NCBI RefSeq assembly: GCF_018326285.1
Contig: NZ_AP023363.1
Span: 124,001 to 188,000 of the forward strand
DNA length: 64,000 nt
Direction of reading: 5' to 3'
DNA from: Mycolicibacterium sp. TY81
GTDB lineage: Bacteria; Actinomycetota; Actinomycetes; Mycobacteriales; Mycobacteriaceae
Part shown: positions 1 through 8,332 of the stretch, in pieces
How the letters are laid out: each line of letters starts with the position of its first letter
How positions within the stretch are numbered: the first letter of the stretch is position 1
Program-made: the position numbers and the translations under genes
Notes under the pieces: model-generated
What the model was told of the DNA's origin: nothing
Seen by the model: the letters and a program-made list of their open reading frames with translations, nothing else
The model's database searches: none

Positions 1-727
1 GCATCCGGCGAGCGATTTCGATGACGGCACTGTACTCATTGACCCTAGCGTTCCTGTCCGCAGGGTACGAGCCCAAAGAGGATGAGACCAATCCCGGAAC
101 GCCCGCAGGGTCAAACGATTCACGGCCAATTGTGCTGGCGTACAGTGTCATCCACCCAGCCGCACGAGCCTGGTCCAGTACCGACTCCGTCAGAACAGTG
201 AGGCCTGAACCGGTACGTCCGACTACCGCGAGAGAACGGGTCGCCGCCGGCCGCCAGCAGACCTGGGTCCCGGCGACATCAACGCCAAGAGCGAACTCAG
301 TCGATGGCCACGATTCCACGGCCTCCTCACGAGTCTTACTGTCCGGCAGTGTCGGCCGCCTGACAACGCCAGGATGCATGGGTGGGTCCGAACGCATGGT
401 CGCGGCCGAAACCTCACCATCGGCGACGAGGACACGTCCGCTCTCCAAATACGGTGCGAAATCTCCTCCCGGCTGAGCAACGAGATCGCCGGGGCGTGCA
501 GCAGAGACAGCAACCGGCGTTGCCGGCGGCAACGCCACACCAGGCCGAATTTCCGGCGCAGAACGGGCTTCGCGAGGCAAGATCGCCAACGGCTTCATGC
601 CGAAAACACCCTCAGGGGAGCCGATCAATTCGCGAGCGAAGACCCGGGCGTTGTACAAAGTGAAATCAGGCCGTGCATCCTTGAGAGCTTTAGCAAGACG
701 TTCGGTCCGATTGGTCGCAGATGACAT
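1..727 (-). CDS. FtsK/TcpA-like ATPase, N-terminal part, runs off left edge
   Basis: An uninterrupted minus-strand frame starts at 727 behind a GGAGG ribosome site and stays open to base 1, so only about 242 residues are present. The first 130 residues are polar and proline-rich. Around residues 145-200 the pattern LGVDVAG..VCW followed by VVGRTGSGLT matches the fold preceding and containing the Walker A loop of FtsK, TcpA and TraB-type DNA pumps, which use ATP to move DNA during conjugation or division. The usual Lys of the P-loop is Leu here (GSGLT), which would be expected to impair ATP hydrolysis. A role as a conjugative coupling ATPase is an inference from family likeness and the accessory setting; the Walker B region lies outside the window. 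Confidence 0.6.
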   Translation of the reverse strand, partial: MSSATNRTERLAKALKDARPDFTLYNARVFARELIGSPEGVFGMKPLAILPREARSAPEIRPGVALPPATPVAVSAARPGDLVAQPGGDFAPYLESGRVLVADGEVSAATMRSDPPMHPGVVRRPTLPDSKTREEAVESWPSTEFALGVDVAGTQVCWRPAATRSLAVVGRTGSGLTVLTESVLDQARAAGWMTLYASTIGRESFDPAGVPGLVSSSLGSYPADRNARVNEYSAVIEIARRM

Positions 728-847
728 GAGAGGAATCCCTCCCCTTCCGTTCAAGGCTGCGTCCCCGGCCCACAACCACCACGAAAAGGGTGACCGCTCA
801 CCGGAACGTGACCTTCGCGAGGATCTTCGGCCTTTCACGGATTGTCG

Positions 848-1138
848 TCAGCCGCCGCCGAGGAGCGAAGCTGGACGATAGCCCAGGCGCGGGAAGCCGT
901 TCCGGCCCCACTTCGCCCAGAATACCATCGGTTCCTCGCACAAACGTCGCCAAAAGTATTGCCGCGCTGCGCCGGCCGCCTCGCAACGAATCTCGTGACT
1001 ACCCGACGCCATGGAGCCATCGCGTCCAGTCACGTCAGCAACAATCTGGATCGATCCGGCGGCCCACAGCGTTACTGCGGCCGGATTCGACAAGCTGCGG
1101 CGACCAATGGTGGCCACCACTGATCGCGCACAGGTCAC
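848..1138 (-). CDS. Small hypothetical protein
   Basis: A 96-codon frame begins with GTG inside a GTGA overlap with the stop of the winged-helix gene upstream, a spacing typical of translational coupling in actinobacteria. That overlap is the main reason to accept it. The product has no recognisable motif; the C-terminal half is rich in Trp, Phe and Arg. It ends 120 bp before the start of the FtsK-like gene and would be co-transcribed with it. It could be a chance frame. Confidence 0.4.
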   Translation of the reverse strand: MTCARSVVATIGRRSLSNPAAVTLWAAGSIQIVADVTGRDGSMASGSHEIRCEAAGAARQYFWRRLCEEPMVFWAKWGRNGFPRLGYRPASLLGGG

Positions 1139-1683
1139 CGGTCGAGGTCCTGCACAACGAGCCCCGGCGCGACAGGACCCTGTCGGCCACGCCGAGCGAT
1201 CTCCCCGTGAAGAATCGCGATCGTCTGATCAAGCTCGGCCACTTGAGCTTTCAACGCTTTGATTTGACGATCCCGGTCGTTGAGAAGAGCCCGTAACACG
1301 GCCTCCTCATCTTCGGTGGATGTACTCGGGACACGCCGGCCATCTGCTCCAGGGTCCTCGCCGCCGATGATCGCCCCGGCCGGCGCATCGAGATCAACAA
1401 CGCCAGCCACTCCTACTGCTACCGCCCACGCGGAGTCGGGGCGGCTGACCAGCTTCCAGAAGACGCACACGCTGCCGTCCTGACGCCGAGTCCGGACCAC
1501 CTCACCGGCGTTTTCCAACTGACGCAGATAGGGATATACATCTTCCGCAAAGTAGCCACCGGCTCTGGGTTGGGCTTGACCACGGCCCACGATTTGCTGG
1601 GCGATCTGGGTCGTCGACAGCGCGCCAGGGTGAGCAACCAACACCGCGGTGATCTCTGCACGCATCAACGCCGAGACACTCAT
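1135..1683 (-). CDS. Winged-helix DNA-binding protein with C-terminal coiled coil
   Basis: 182 residues. The first 70 read as a winged helix: an alpha-helical start, LSTTQIAQQIVG as a recognition-type helix-turn-helix, then YPYLRQLENAGEVVRTRR as the wing. Residues 125-165 form a heptad-like helix (DRQIKALKAQVAELDQTIAIL) suited to dimerisation. A transcriptional regulator is likely, with the operon around it or a conjugation gene as possible targets. The start at 1683 has AAGGAG just upstream. It overlaps the next small gene by 4 bp and follows the gene ending at 1713 by about 30 bp, so it probably belongs to the same transcript. Confidence 0.65.
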   Translation of the reverse strand: MSVSALMRAEITAVLVAHPGALSTTQIAQQIVGRGQAQPRAGGYFAEDVYPYLRQLENAGEVVRTRRQDGSVCVFWKLVSRPDSAWAVAVGVAGVVDLDAPAGAIIGGEDPGADGRRVPSTSTEDEEAVLRALLNDRDRQIKALKAQVAELDQTIAILHGEIARRGRQGPVAPGLVVQDLDR

Positions 1684-1712
1684 GTCGCTCCTTATCGTTG
1701 ACCGAACGCTGT

Positions 1713-2048
1713 CTACCGGGCAATCGTCTGCGGATAGCGAACCGTTTCCGATTCATTGAAGACAACGGCCGCGGCACGTTCCTGGTTAAATCCCTCACTC
1801 ACAAGGATTTTCACGACGTCGGCAGGTGTGTGTCCTCGATATCCGAAGTTCAAGCCGAGCAATTCAAGAGCGTTCTCCTGGACGTCGACGAAGCGGATCA
1901 CCTTCGGACGGCCGGCGACGCCAGGCCCAGGCGTCTCGAAGGTGAGCTCGACATACTTCCAGGGACCAAACTGAGGACGCATTTCGCGGTACCACGCCAG
2001 CACGTCGCCAGTGTCCCCATGTGGCTTGCCGCGGTTAGTGTGGAGCAT
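1713..2048 (-). CDS. Conserved hypothetical, paralogue of the protein at 38549-38896
   Basis: 111 residues with no family I can name. Its value lies in the second copy in this window: the two proteins align end to end from their first residue (MLxxNxGK), through WKxVELTF, a GxNFGYRGxTPxxVV block and a shared YPQTxxR terminus. Conservation over the whole length argues for a real, selected protein of about 110 residues. It starts seven bases after the stop of the DUF732 gene upstream, so the two are probably one transcript. No signal peptide or membrane segment is visible; it should be cytosolic. Confidence 0.7.
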   Translation of the reverse strand: MLHTNRGKPHGDTGDVLAWYREMRPQFGPWKYVELTFETPGPGVAGRPKVIRFVDVQENALELLGLNFGYRGHTPADVVKILVSEGFNQERAAAVVFNESETVRYPQTIAR

Positions 2049-2055
2049 TCGCGGG

Positions 2056-2427
2056 TTAGCCGCGCGCCGAGGTACAGAGAGTCCCGTGGGCGATGTTCAC
2101 GAGCTGGCGGGCGACGCCCGGGTCCGCGCCGTACATGCCGACGAGCGAATCGGTGGCCCCCTGCGTGCCCTGCCCTGTCATCAGTGCTTGACACGCCTGG
2201 CGAGCGGCCATCAGCACGCCGTCATCGTCGCCTGGCCAGCCCGCGGCGTGGCCACGGTTGATCACACCTTGCTCCTCCGGGGTGATCGGAATGGGCCATG
2301 CTCCAGCAGTTCCGGCGGCGGCACTGAGCAGCACACCGGCACCGACCGCGACGACCACCATCCGCGCAGCCTTGCCGACGCCACCCCCGTGGCATCGACC
2401 CTGTTCTCCTGCTTGATATTTCGACAT
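2056..2427 (-). CDS. DUF732-type small secreted protein
   Basis: 123 residues. The start at 2427 is supported by AGGAGG nine bases upstream. Residues 22-43 form a hydrophobic signal segment (MVVVAVGAGVLLSAAAG) ending with an AGA-type cleavage site, so the product is exported. The mature part carries the pattern seen in mycobacterial DUF732 proteins: an acidic GDDDGVL stretch, a helix with AARQACQALMTGQG, and a final Cys, giving two cysteines that could form a disulfide. The function of the family is unknown. It lies between the DUF5631-type gene and the small paralogue gene, in the same orientation. Confidence 0.7.
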   Translation of the reverse strand: MSKYQAGEQGRCHGGGVGKAARMVVVAVGAGVLLSAAAGTAGAWPIPITPEEQGVINRGHAAGWPGDDDGVLMAARQACQALMTGQGTQGATDSLVGMYGADPGVARQLVNIAHGTLCTSARG

Positions 2428-2671
2428 ATTTCATCCCCTCCTAGGCGTGGCCTCACGCCACGTTGATCACACAAAAACTGCGGCCGAGCCGGCGACTAAC
2501 CAGGCGCCTCATGGCTCTGGTCGCAGCCGACATCTGCGCACCCAAGCTTCGGGTGCGCACGTACATGACCGACCTCAGCGCACCGGTCGCAATGACCAGG
2601 CAATCCCACGGACTGACGAGCCGAGTCACGCCCCGTCATGATCGTCACCTCACGCGTCCGACTCATTGCCG

Positions 2672-5140
2672 CTAGGCCGCTGTCAGCTTCGACGCCGGCA
2701 GCGTCTGGTACCGCAAGTACTGCCCATACCAGGACGCCCGCTCCAGATCACCGGCACGGAACGCCTCCCGAGTGGCCGCCCACAGGTAGCCGGCGATGCG
2801 GGCGTCGTAGCCGCGCGGAGCCTCCCGCAGCTGCGCCTCACCAGTCTTGGACCACCGGGAGGCGAACATTGACGCCGACTCCAGCCGCGCCTGCCCCTCG
2901 CGGCTCAACCTCTTCGTCGGCAACTGCCACTTACGCTCCGCCGCACTCAGCAGGTAGCTGATCTGCGCCTCGGTGAACTTCTCACTCTGCAACCCGGTGT
3001 AGGCCGGCACCGTCTCCTGCGGCGGCGTGTACAGGTAGCGGATCGCCCACGCCGCGTCCATCGAGATCGGCGTGAAAGGCACCGGCGGAACGGGGATTTC
3101 GGTGTTCCGGGTGAACGCCGACATATGCTTGATCATCGACCGATCCAACAGCGGGTGCGCGTCGACACCGGCGATCAACTTGGTGACAGTGTCCGCGCAA
3201 CCGGCCCACTGGCTGCGGAACCGCTCGCCAAGGTTGAAGTGGTGCAACAGGATTGACGCCTTGGGGATCGTGGTGTCGGGCGGCAGGATCGACAGATCGT
3301 CACCGGTGGCGATCACCACGGCCACATTCTCGCCGTCGTTGAGCAACGCGGTCGCCACCGACGCCACCCATCCCGTCCCCCGCATCTGCGTCACGATCGA
3401 CGCGGTGTTGAGAATGGTGATCCGCTGCTCCGGCGGCAGGCTTTCCAGCTGCGGCGGGGCCGCCATCACCGCAACGGTGGCCGGCGGGCCGAACACGTCG
3501 AGCAGCCCAACCGGCGCCGAACCCATACTCGCCGGAACCGGGTTGAAACCGGCCACAGTCGGCGGCGGGGCCACCGGCGGCGGAACGGCAACCACCGGCG
3601 CCGCCGGCGGCACAGCCGCAGGCACCGCAGGCGCGGGCGGCGGCGTGGCCGGGACCACCGGGCTCGACGGCGCCGCAGGCACCGCCGGGGCCACAGGTGC
3701 GGGGGCGGAAGGCGCCGGCACCGGAGCCCCGAACCCACCGCCCACCGTCGACGGCACACCCACCGAACCAGCGGTCGGCGTATACCCAACGGGCGCACCA
3801 AATCCCGCGCCACCGGCACTGCCCGCAGCCGCATTAACAGCCGCAGAACCCAACGATCCCGCCGCCGGCGCAACCTGCGTGACGGGCGCACCGGTCAACC
3901 CGGAAACCCCCGCAGCAGCCGACGACGGGCCACTCACCGGCCCCGACGTCGGCGCACCGGCCAACTCAGTCATCGCCACCGAAGGCCCGCCCGTGGGGCG
4001 AGCAGAAGACACCGGCGTCGCCGGAGACGGCCCAGACGCCGCCGTGGGATTGCTGGCACTCACCGGGACCGCACCGCCACCGCCAGCACCACCGGCGGCC
4101 GAATTCCCGCCGCCGGAACCGCTTTCGCCACCATGGCCCTCGCCACCGGCGCCGCCATGCCCCGCGCCACCATGATCGCCCGACGCGGCAAGCAGGTCCT
4201 TGACCGAGGAATCCGACAGGAAGGTGTTGTCCTTGCCGCCCGCGTTTTGCGCCATGTCCATCGCCTTGGACGCCAACTCCTGCCCGGGCAGCTGCGAACC
4301 CATCCCACCACCAGGCGCACCCCCGGGCATACCACTCGGCATCTGCGGCATCTGCGGCGCCTGGGGCATCTGCTGAGGCATCCCGCCGCCCATCATCGCG
4401 GCCGGGCTTACCGGCGTCGCGCCGCTCGAAAGTCCTTCTGTCCCAGAGCCAGTACCATTGGCACCCGCTCCTGGGCTGGCGGCGCTGTTTCCGGCGTCAG
4501 TAGCAGCAGCAACGCCCTTGCTGTGGTCCGCGGCCAAGGCGTCGGGCGCACTCGAATGGGACGTGCCCACGGCGTCCTGCGCCTTCTTTCCTTCCACGCT
4601 CATCGCAGACATCTCGATTTGATCGTGGAGGACCTTCATTGAGGCTGCTGCAGTGGTCAGCGAGTGTTCGAGCTGGTCGTGCAGGTTCGCGATGCTCTCC
4701 CGGGCCGTCTTCTTCGCCTGATCGATACTTTTTTGAATGCGCTGCTGATCAGTCTGGTTGAGCGCCACCGACTTCTGTGTTTCGAGATTGCCGATCTTCG
4801 TGGTCGCGGTGGCGCAGGTGCTGTTGATCTCGTTCTTGCACATAAGGATCTGCATGCCGCACCGGCTAATCGACTCCGAGAGCTTCTGCAGGTACGCCTC
4901 TTCCTCCTCGTGACGGCCGGCGAGTTTTCCGAACTCGTCGCGACTCGCGTCGGCGAGCTTGCCTTGGAAAACCTCGTCGCCCAGGGCCGCGATGGTGGTC
5001 CGGTAGGCGTCAGCGTTCACATTGTGGTGTGCGGCACTGGCGGCCAGCGACGCTGCCGAGGTTGCGAATTTCTCCTCGCTGTCCGCCGGCCAATTCTGCT
5101 GAATGAGACTGTACGGATCGGGGACTTTCTCGACGGCCAT
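2672..5140 (-). CDS. ESX-associated DUF5632/DUF5631-type protein with Pro/Gly-rich linker
   Basis: 822 residues in three parts. Residues 1-200 are helical with four Cys and resemble the neighbouring 167-residue protein over their whole length. Residues about 200-560 are a low-complexity linker of Ala, Gly, Pro and Ser, including a GGHGGAGHGG-type patch. The last 260 residues are globular, with a VASVATALLNDGENVAVVIATGDDLSILPP-like beta/alpha segment and a C-terminal region containing FASRWS and YLWAATREAFRAGDL. This matches the paired DUF5632 and DUF5631 modules of mycobacterial Rv2082-type proteins, which occur with type VII secretion genes. The biochemical role is unknown. It begins 28 bp after the small paralogue, in one operon with the lipoprotein at 5701-6636. 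Confidence 0.7.
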   Translation of the reverse strand: MAVEKVPDPYSLIQQNWPADSEEKFATSAASLAASAAHHNVNADAYRTTIAALGDEVFQGKLADASRDEFGKLAGRHEEEEAYLQKLSESISRCGMQILMCKNEINSTCATATTKIGNLETQKSVALNQTDQQRIQKSIDQAKKTARESIANLHDQLEHSLTTAAASMKVLHDQIEMSAMSVEGKKAQDAVGTSHSSAPDALAADHSKGVAAATDAGNSAASPGAGANGTGSGTEGLSSGATPVSPAAMMGGGMPQQMPQAPQMPQMPSGMPGGAPGGGMGSQLPGQELASKAMDMAQNAGGKDNTFLSDSSVKDLLAASGDHGGAGHGGAGGEGHGGESGSGGGNSAAGGAGGGGAVPVSASNPTAASGPSPATPVSSARPTGGPSVAMTELAGAPTSGPVSGPSSAAAGVSGLTGAPVTQVAPAAGSLGSAAVNAAAGSAGGAGFGAPVGYTPTAGSVGVPSTVGGGFGAPVPAPSAPAPVAPAVPAAPSSPVVPATPPPAPAVPAAVPPAAPVVAVPPPVAPPPTVAGFNPVPASMGSAPVGLLDVFGPPATVAVMAAPPQLESLPPEQRITILNTASIVTQMRGTGWVASVATALLNDGENVAVVIATGDDLSILPPDTTIPKASILLHHFNLGERFRSQWAGCADTVTKLIAGVDAHPLLDRSMIKHMSAFTRNTEIPVPPVPFTPISMDAAWAIRYLYTPPQETVPAYTGLQSEKFTEAQISYLLSAAERKWQLPTKRLSREGQARLESASMFASRWSKTGEAQLREAPRGYDARIAGYLWAATREAFRAGDLERASWYGQYLRYQTLPASKLTAA

Positions 5141-5168
5141 TATGAATGTCCTTGTCTTGTAAAGAGTT

Positions 5169-5672
5169 CTACAGGGCTACACGAGGCGGTTCTTGACCAG
5201 CAATCGCTGTAGCGGCAGCGGTCAAGGAGTCTTCGAGTTCGTCGTTCAGCGCGGCGATGTCGTCACGAGCATGTTTCTTGGCGTCGTCGATCGCTCGCTG
5301 AATACGCTGCTGAATGTCGGCCTCCGTTGCCGCAGCCTTCTGCGTTTCGAGCTGGCCGATTTTCGTGGTGGCGATGGCGCAGGTGCTGTTGATTTCGTGC
5401 TTGCACATGACCAGACTCGTGCTGCAGTTGTTAACGGCGGCTGAGAGTTTCTGCAGGTACTGCTCTTCGGCTTCGTGTCGACCGGTGAGGTCGCCGAAAA
5501 AATCGTGTGTGCCCTGCAGCTCCATGACGTCCCGGTACGTGCCGACCATCACCTTGTGGTGGTCCTGCATGCCTGAAAGCCAGGCCGCCGACGCGGCGAA
5601 TTTCTGCTCGCTGTCCGTGGGCCAATTCTGCTGGATCAGATCGTACGGATCGGGGTCCTTCTCAATGTCCAT
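5169..5672 (-). CDS. Small helical ESX-associated protein, stand-alone copy of the neighbour's N-terminus
   Basis: 167 residues beginning MDIEKDPDPYDLIQQNW. I prefer this start over an upstream one because it aligns exactly with the start of the 822-residue neighbour (KVPDPYSLIQQNWPADSE...). Similarity runs through the region with CKHEINSTCA and a final helical hairpin, so the gene looks like a duplication of that N-terminal domain. It is predicted helical, with two to three conserved Cys and no signal peptide. The architecture recalls WXG100-like or EspA/EspB helical bundles, but no WxG motif is evident. It is spaced 28 bp from both neighbours in the operon. Confidence 0.7.
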   Translation of the reverse strand: MDIEKDPDPYDLIQQNWPTDSEQKFAASAAWLSGMQDHHKVMVGTYRDVMELQGTHDFFGDLTGRHEAEEQYLQKLSAAVNNCSTSLVMCKHEINSTCAIATTKIGQLETQKAAATEADIQQRIQRAIDDAKKHARDDIAALNDELEDSLTAAATAIAGQEPPRVAL

Positions 5673-5700
5673 GCTGATTATCCCTTGTCTCGCAGAGGTT

Positions 5701-6636
5701 TTACTTCGGGAACGCGAACAGCGGTGGGTTCGGCACGTATCCGTCTGGCATCTGACCGCCGACAGCAGAGTCTTCAACTAGACGCTGATTACCGATGTAG
5801 GCATGCGTTGCATCGACGACGTACACACCGTTATCGAGACGCAGAGACATGATTCCGACGGTGCCTAGTCGACCCGAGCCATAATCTGCAGACCAGACCG
5901 GCGTGCCGGCGAAGGCGTCGCCGATCGAGTCGGCCCACCCCGGGTTCTTCGGGGCGATGCCAATGTAGTTGTCGCGGACCCATTTCACGTCGCCGCACTC
6001 GTCATGTGAGCCGATCGTTTGAGCCACTGGCCAGCACCACGTCTGACCATGATCCTGTGCCTCGAGAATCTTGTCCGACGGAAAACCAATCGAGGCCATT
6101 GACTGTGACCCCACCAGCGATGTTGCGGGCGCCGGCCATGTCTTCGTGTTCGCGGTGAACACCGCAAGATCGGGGAACGGTGTCGGGTTCGCCGCGTCGT
6201 AGGTGTAGTCGGCGGGGTACTGGTTGTCAGTGACCTTGCCAATTTGGATGCGGCTGGTGTTGATCTGCCCGGAATCGGTCAACTTGGAGATATCGGCGAA
6301 GACCGGCGCGTTCTTCTCGCCGCGCGCGCAGTGCCCGGCCATGAGGTAGTAGCGGATGCCGCCGGTCCCGACGAGCGGGAAGCCGGCGGTGCAGCGCACC
6401 GGGTCCGGCCCCGAACCCACGTAGATGGGCATGCCGCCGGCCAGTGCCTCCACCGGCGCGACCTTATCGGTTGTCAACGGCGGCCCGTGATACGACGCGG
6501 CGGCCACCGGGTCGGCCGTGGTTGATTTGGTCGGCTCTCCTCCGTTGGTCGTGACCGTGCACGCACTCACCGTGAACAGTGCGGCCAATGCCGCCATATT
6601 CACGGTGAATAAACGTTTCCCCCGTTTTGATGCCAT
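5701..6636 (-). CDS. Lipoprotein with trypsin-like fold, catalytic serine apparently lost
   Basis: 311 residues. A signal peptide ends in the lipobox VSAC with Cys26, so it should be a membrane-anchored lipoprotein. The body looks like a chymotrypsin-family protease: YYLMAGHCARG supplies the expected His102 and PFPDLAVF the Asp156. Where an active enzyme has GDSGxPVW, this protein reads AGTPVW (about residues 243-248), which puts Ala at the nucleophile position. If that alignment is right it is a pseudoprotease, perhaps a binding or scaffold protein. It is the first gene of an operon with two ESX-associated proteins, suggesting an envelope role in that pathway. Confidence 0.7.
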   Translation of the reverse strand: MASKRGKRLFTVNMAALAALFTVSACTVTTNGGEPTKSTTADPVAAASYHGPPLTTDKVAPVEALAGGMPIYVGSGPDPVRCTAGFPLVGTGGIRYYLMAGHCARGEKNAPVFADISKLTDSGQINTSRIQIGKVTDNQYPADYTYDAANPTPFPDLAVFTANTKTWPAPATSLVGSQSMASIGFPSDKILEAQDHGQTWCWPVAQTIGSHDECGDVKWVRDNYIGIAPKNPGWADSIGDAFAGTPVWSADYGSGRLGTVGIMSLRLDNGVYVVDATHAYIGNQRLVEDSAVGGQMPDGYVPNPPLFAFPK

Positions 6637-6778
6637 ATTTCCAGGCTAAGCCATTCTCGCGGGCGCCAGAACGCTAAAGGAGAGCCAGCAGCGACCTATT
6701 CTGGGATTTGGCATTTCTCGGGACCAGCGCCCCTACGTGGGCCGCGCAGCATTCCGTCCGGACAGGAACGGTATCGCT

Positions 6779-7018
6779 ATGACCATCAGTGCAAGTGAAG
6801 CCCGGCAACGACTCTTTCTGCTCCTCGAACAGGTCAACACCGACCACGAACCTGTCCGCATCACATCAGAGGCTGGAGATGCGGTGCTCATGTCGGCCAA
6901 CGACTACGACTCGTGGCAAGAAACCGTCCACTTGCTGCGCTCGCCGGAGAATGCCCGCCGGCTCATGGAGGCCGTCGCCCGCGACAAGTCGTCCAGTGGC
7001 ACCACCACGGCCGGTTGA
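6779..7018 (+). CDS. Orphan RelJ/YefM-type antitoxin, C-terminus altered
   Basis: 79 residues, MTISASEARQRLFLLLEQVN onward, very close to the mycobacterial RelJ/YefM antitoxin family through LLRSPENARRLMEAVARDK (about residue 70). After that point the usual toxin-binding C-terminal tail is replaced by SSSGTTTAG and a stop, and no RelK/YoeB-type toxin follows; the next gene is on the other strand. It therefore looks like a truncated remnant or a solitary antitoxin that might still bind DNA or neutralise a related toxin elsewhere. I use the ATG at 6779 because similarity starts there. Confidence 0.75.
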   Translation: MTISASEARQRLFLLLEQVNTDHEPVRITSEAGDAVLMSANDYDSWQETVHLLRSPENARRLMEAVARDKSSSGTTTAG

Positions 7019-7049
7019 CGACGGCTTCGGCTGCCACCAGCCGACGGGA

Positions 7050-7640
7050 TCAGGCTGGTTCGGCGGCTTCCCACCGGTTCGCGAGGGTCTGCTGAGTGAA
7101 CGCTGCCCGCGCCTCTTCCAGCACCTGCTCCTTCAGGGCGACATTCCGCGCAGCGGTCAAGATCGGTCGGACATCGTGTGTGCCCCAGATGATCCGGCTG
7201 TCGAACGCTGTACCCGAAGTCAAGCCGGCATCCGACATCGCTCGGTTGATGTTGTCGAAATGACTCTTTGCGCCCTCATTGACATCGTGCTGCATCATGG
7301 ATATCGCATACTCGTCATCCGATTGTGACCAGGACACGCGACTTGCGAGCAGACGCTGCAGAGCCTCCATTGGCCAGTGCGAAGCTCGTGGCAGGCTGCG
7401 GATGTGCGCAGCGATTTCGTGCGCCCCGAGACTAATCTCCTCGCGGAGGGCCCGTATGTCGTTGGCAGACATGCGGTCTGCCACTTTTGCCTGGCTAAGG
7501 AACACATCCTTAGCCCATACGTTGACCCTAGGGACGCTCTGGTCGGCCAGTTGGTCGGCGAATTGTTGGCGTTCCAGCACGAGCTGCTTGCGCGCGTTCG
7601 CCAGTTCGGCGATCTCTTCGGCGAAGTCTGGGCCTGGCAT
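7050..7640 (-). CDS. Hypothetical protein with N-terminal coiled coil
   Basis: 196 residues, not recognised. Residues 5-35 form a charged helix (AEEIAELANARKQLVLERQQFADQLADQ). The rest is predicted mixed, with SHFDNINRAMSDAGLTSGTAFDSRIIWGTHDVRPIL suggesting a folded domain. There is no signal peptide or membrane segment. It converges with the antitoxin gene at 6779-7018 and is followed upstream by the pair at 7735-8225 in the same direction, about 95 bp away. Confidence 0.6.
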   Translation of the reverse strand: MPGPDFAEEIAELANARKQLVLERQQFADQLADQSVPRVNVWAKDVFLSQAKVADRMSANDIRALREEISLGAHEIAAHIRSLPRASHWPMEALQRLLASRVSWSQSDDEYAISMMQHDVNEGAKSHFDNINRAMSDAGLTSGTAFDSRIIWGTHDVRPILTAARNVALKEQVLEEARAAFTQQTLANRWEAAEPA

Positions 7641-7734
7641 ATGTATTCCCCCCGGGGATGTGCGGACACATCAAGTATGTCGTAACCATTGCTTGGTCTC
7701 TGAACAGACGAAGACAGAGCACCGGCCAGGTCTG

Positions 7735-8019
7735 TTACGCGGCTGTGGGCGGTTTAACGTTCTCGAACCAGTCGACGAACGCGCCGAAGATGACTGCGTT
7801 TACGAGGTTTTGGAGATCGTGCGCCGCCATCGAGGTAATGGCGTCGCTGGCCGCGATGTCGAGAATTTTGCCGTGTTGGACGCGCACGATGATCGTGGGG
7901 TTGACCGGGTCGTCCATGAACGCGCCAATGCGGTCCAGGCGCGCGTTCTGCTCGACGATGCTGAGTTGGAGCGCGGTGAGTGACTCCATGATCGAGTCGA
8001 TGTTCTTGGTATCGGCCAT
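7735..8019 (-). CDS. Small hypothetical protein
   Basis: 94 residues beginning MADTKNIDSIMESL. The start is fixed by a TAATG overlap with the stop of the preceding gene, implying coupled translation. An amphipathic N-terminal helix (about 1-30) is followed by PTIIVRVQHGKILDI, a likely beta strand pair, and a second helix ending VDWFENVKPPTAA. No family is recognised. It may form a complex with the 68-residue protein encoded just upstream. Confidence 0.6.
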   Translation of the reverse strand: MADTKNIDSIMESLTALQLSIVEQNARLDRIGAFMDDPVNPTIIVRVQHGKILDIAASDAITSMAAHDLQNLVNAVIFGAFVDWFENVKPPTAA

Positions 8020-8225
8020 TATCGGTCCAGGGCTGTCTGGGCGTCGTCCGCCAGAAGGTTGAGTTCGGACAGGCATGCCCGTGCGTGGGCTTCGAGGGCC
8101 TCGCCCGAGCTGGGAACGGCACTCAGGGTGATCAGCGGCAGCACCAGATCGCTCCCGCTTCCGTGGGCTGTGATGGTTACCGGACCGGAAGCGGCCCCGT
8201 AGCAGCCGACTGAACTTGTGCTCAT
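8019..8225 (-). CDS. Small hypothetical protein coupled to the next gene
   Basis: 68 residues from the ATG at 8225, which has TGGAGG seven bases upstream; that site decides against a longer start at 8264. The product has a beta-rich beginning (GPVTITAHGSGSDLVLPL) and a helical end (EALEAHARACLSELNLLADDAQTALD). It shares one base of overlap with the next gene. No family is recognised. Confidence 0.55.
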   Translation of the reverse strand: MSTSSVGCYGAASGPVTITAHGSGSDLVLPLITLSAVPSSGEALEAHARACLSELNLLADDAQTALDR

Positions 8226-8332
8226 CGGAGTGCCTCCATTTGGACGTTCGAAGGGGTCGCACACGTACGATAGTCCAGAATAAATTCACTGTCCATAACC
8301 ACGGAGTTGTTCAGGCTGGGGAGGTATGCCCG

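Noticed and set aside
3072..4175. Long plus-strand frame (367 codons) opposite the 822-residue protein
   Set aside because: It is the mirror of a GC-rich, Ala/Gly/Pro-coding stretch on the minus strand, with composition typical of an antisense shadow and no ribosome site.
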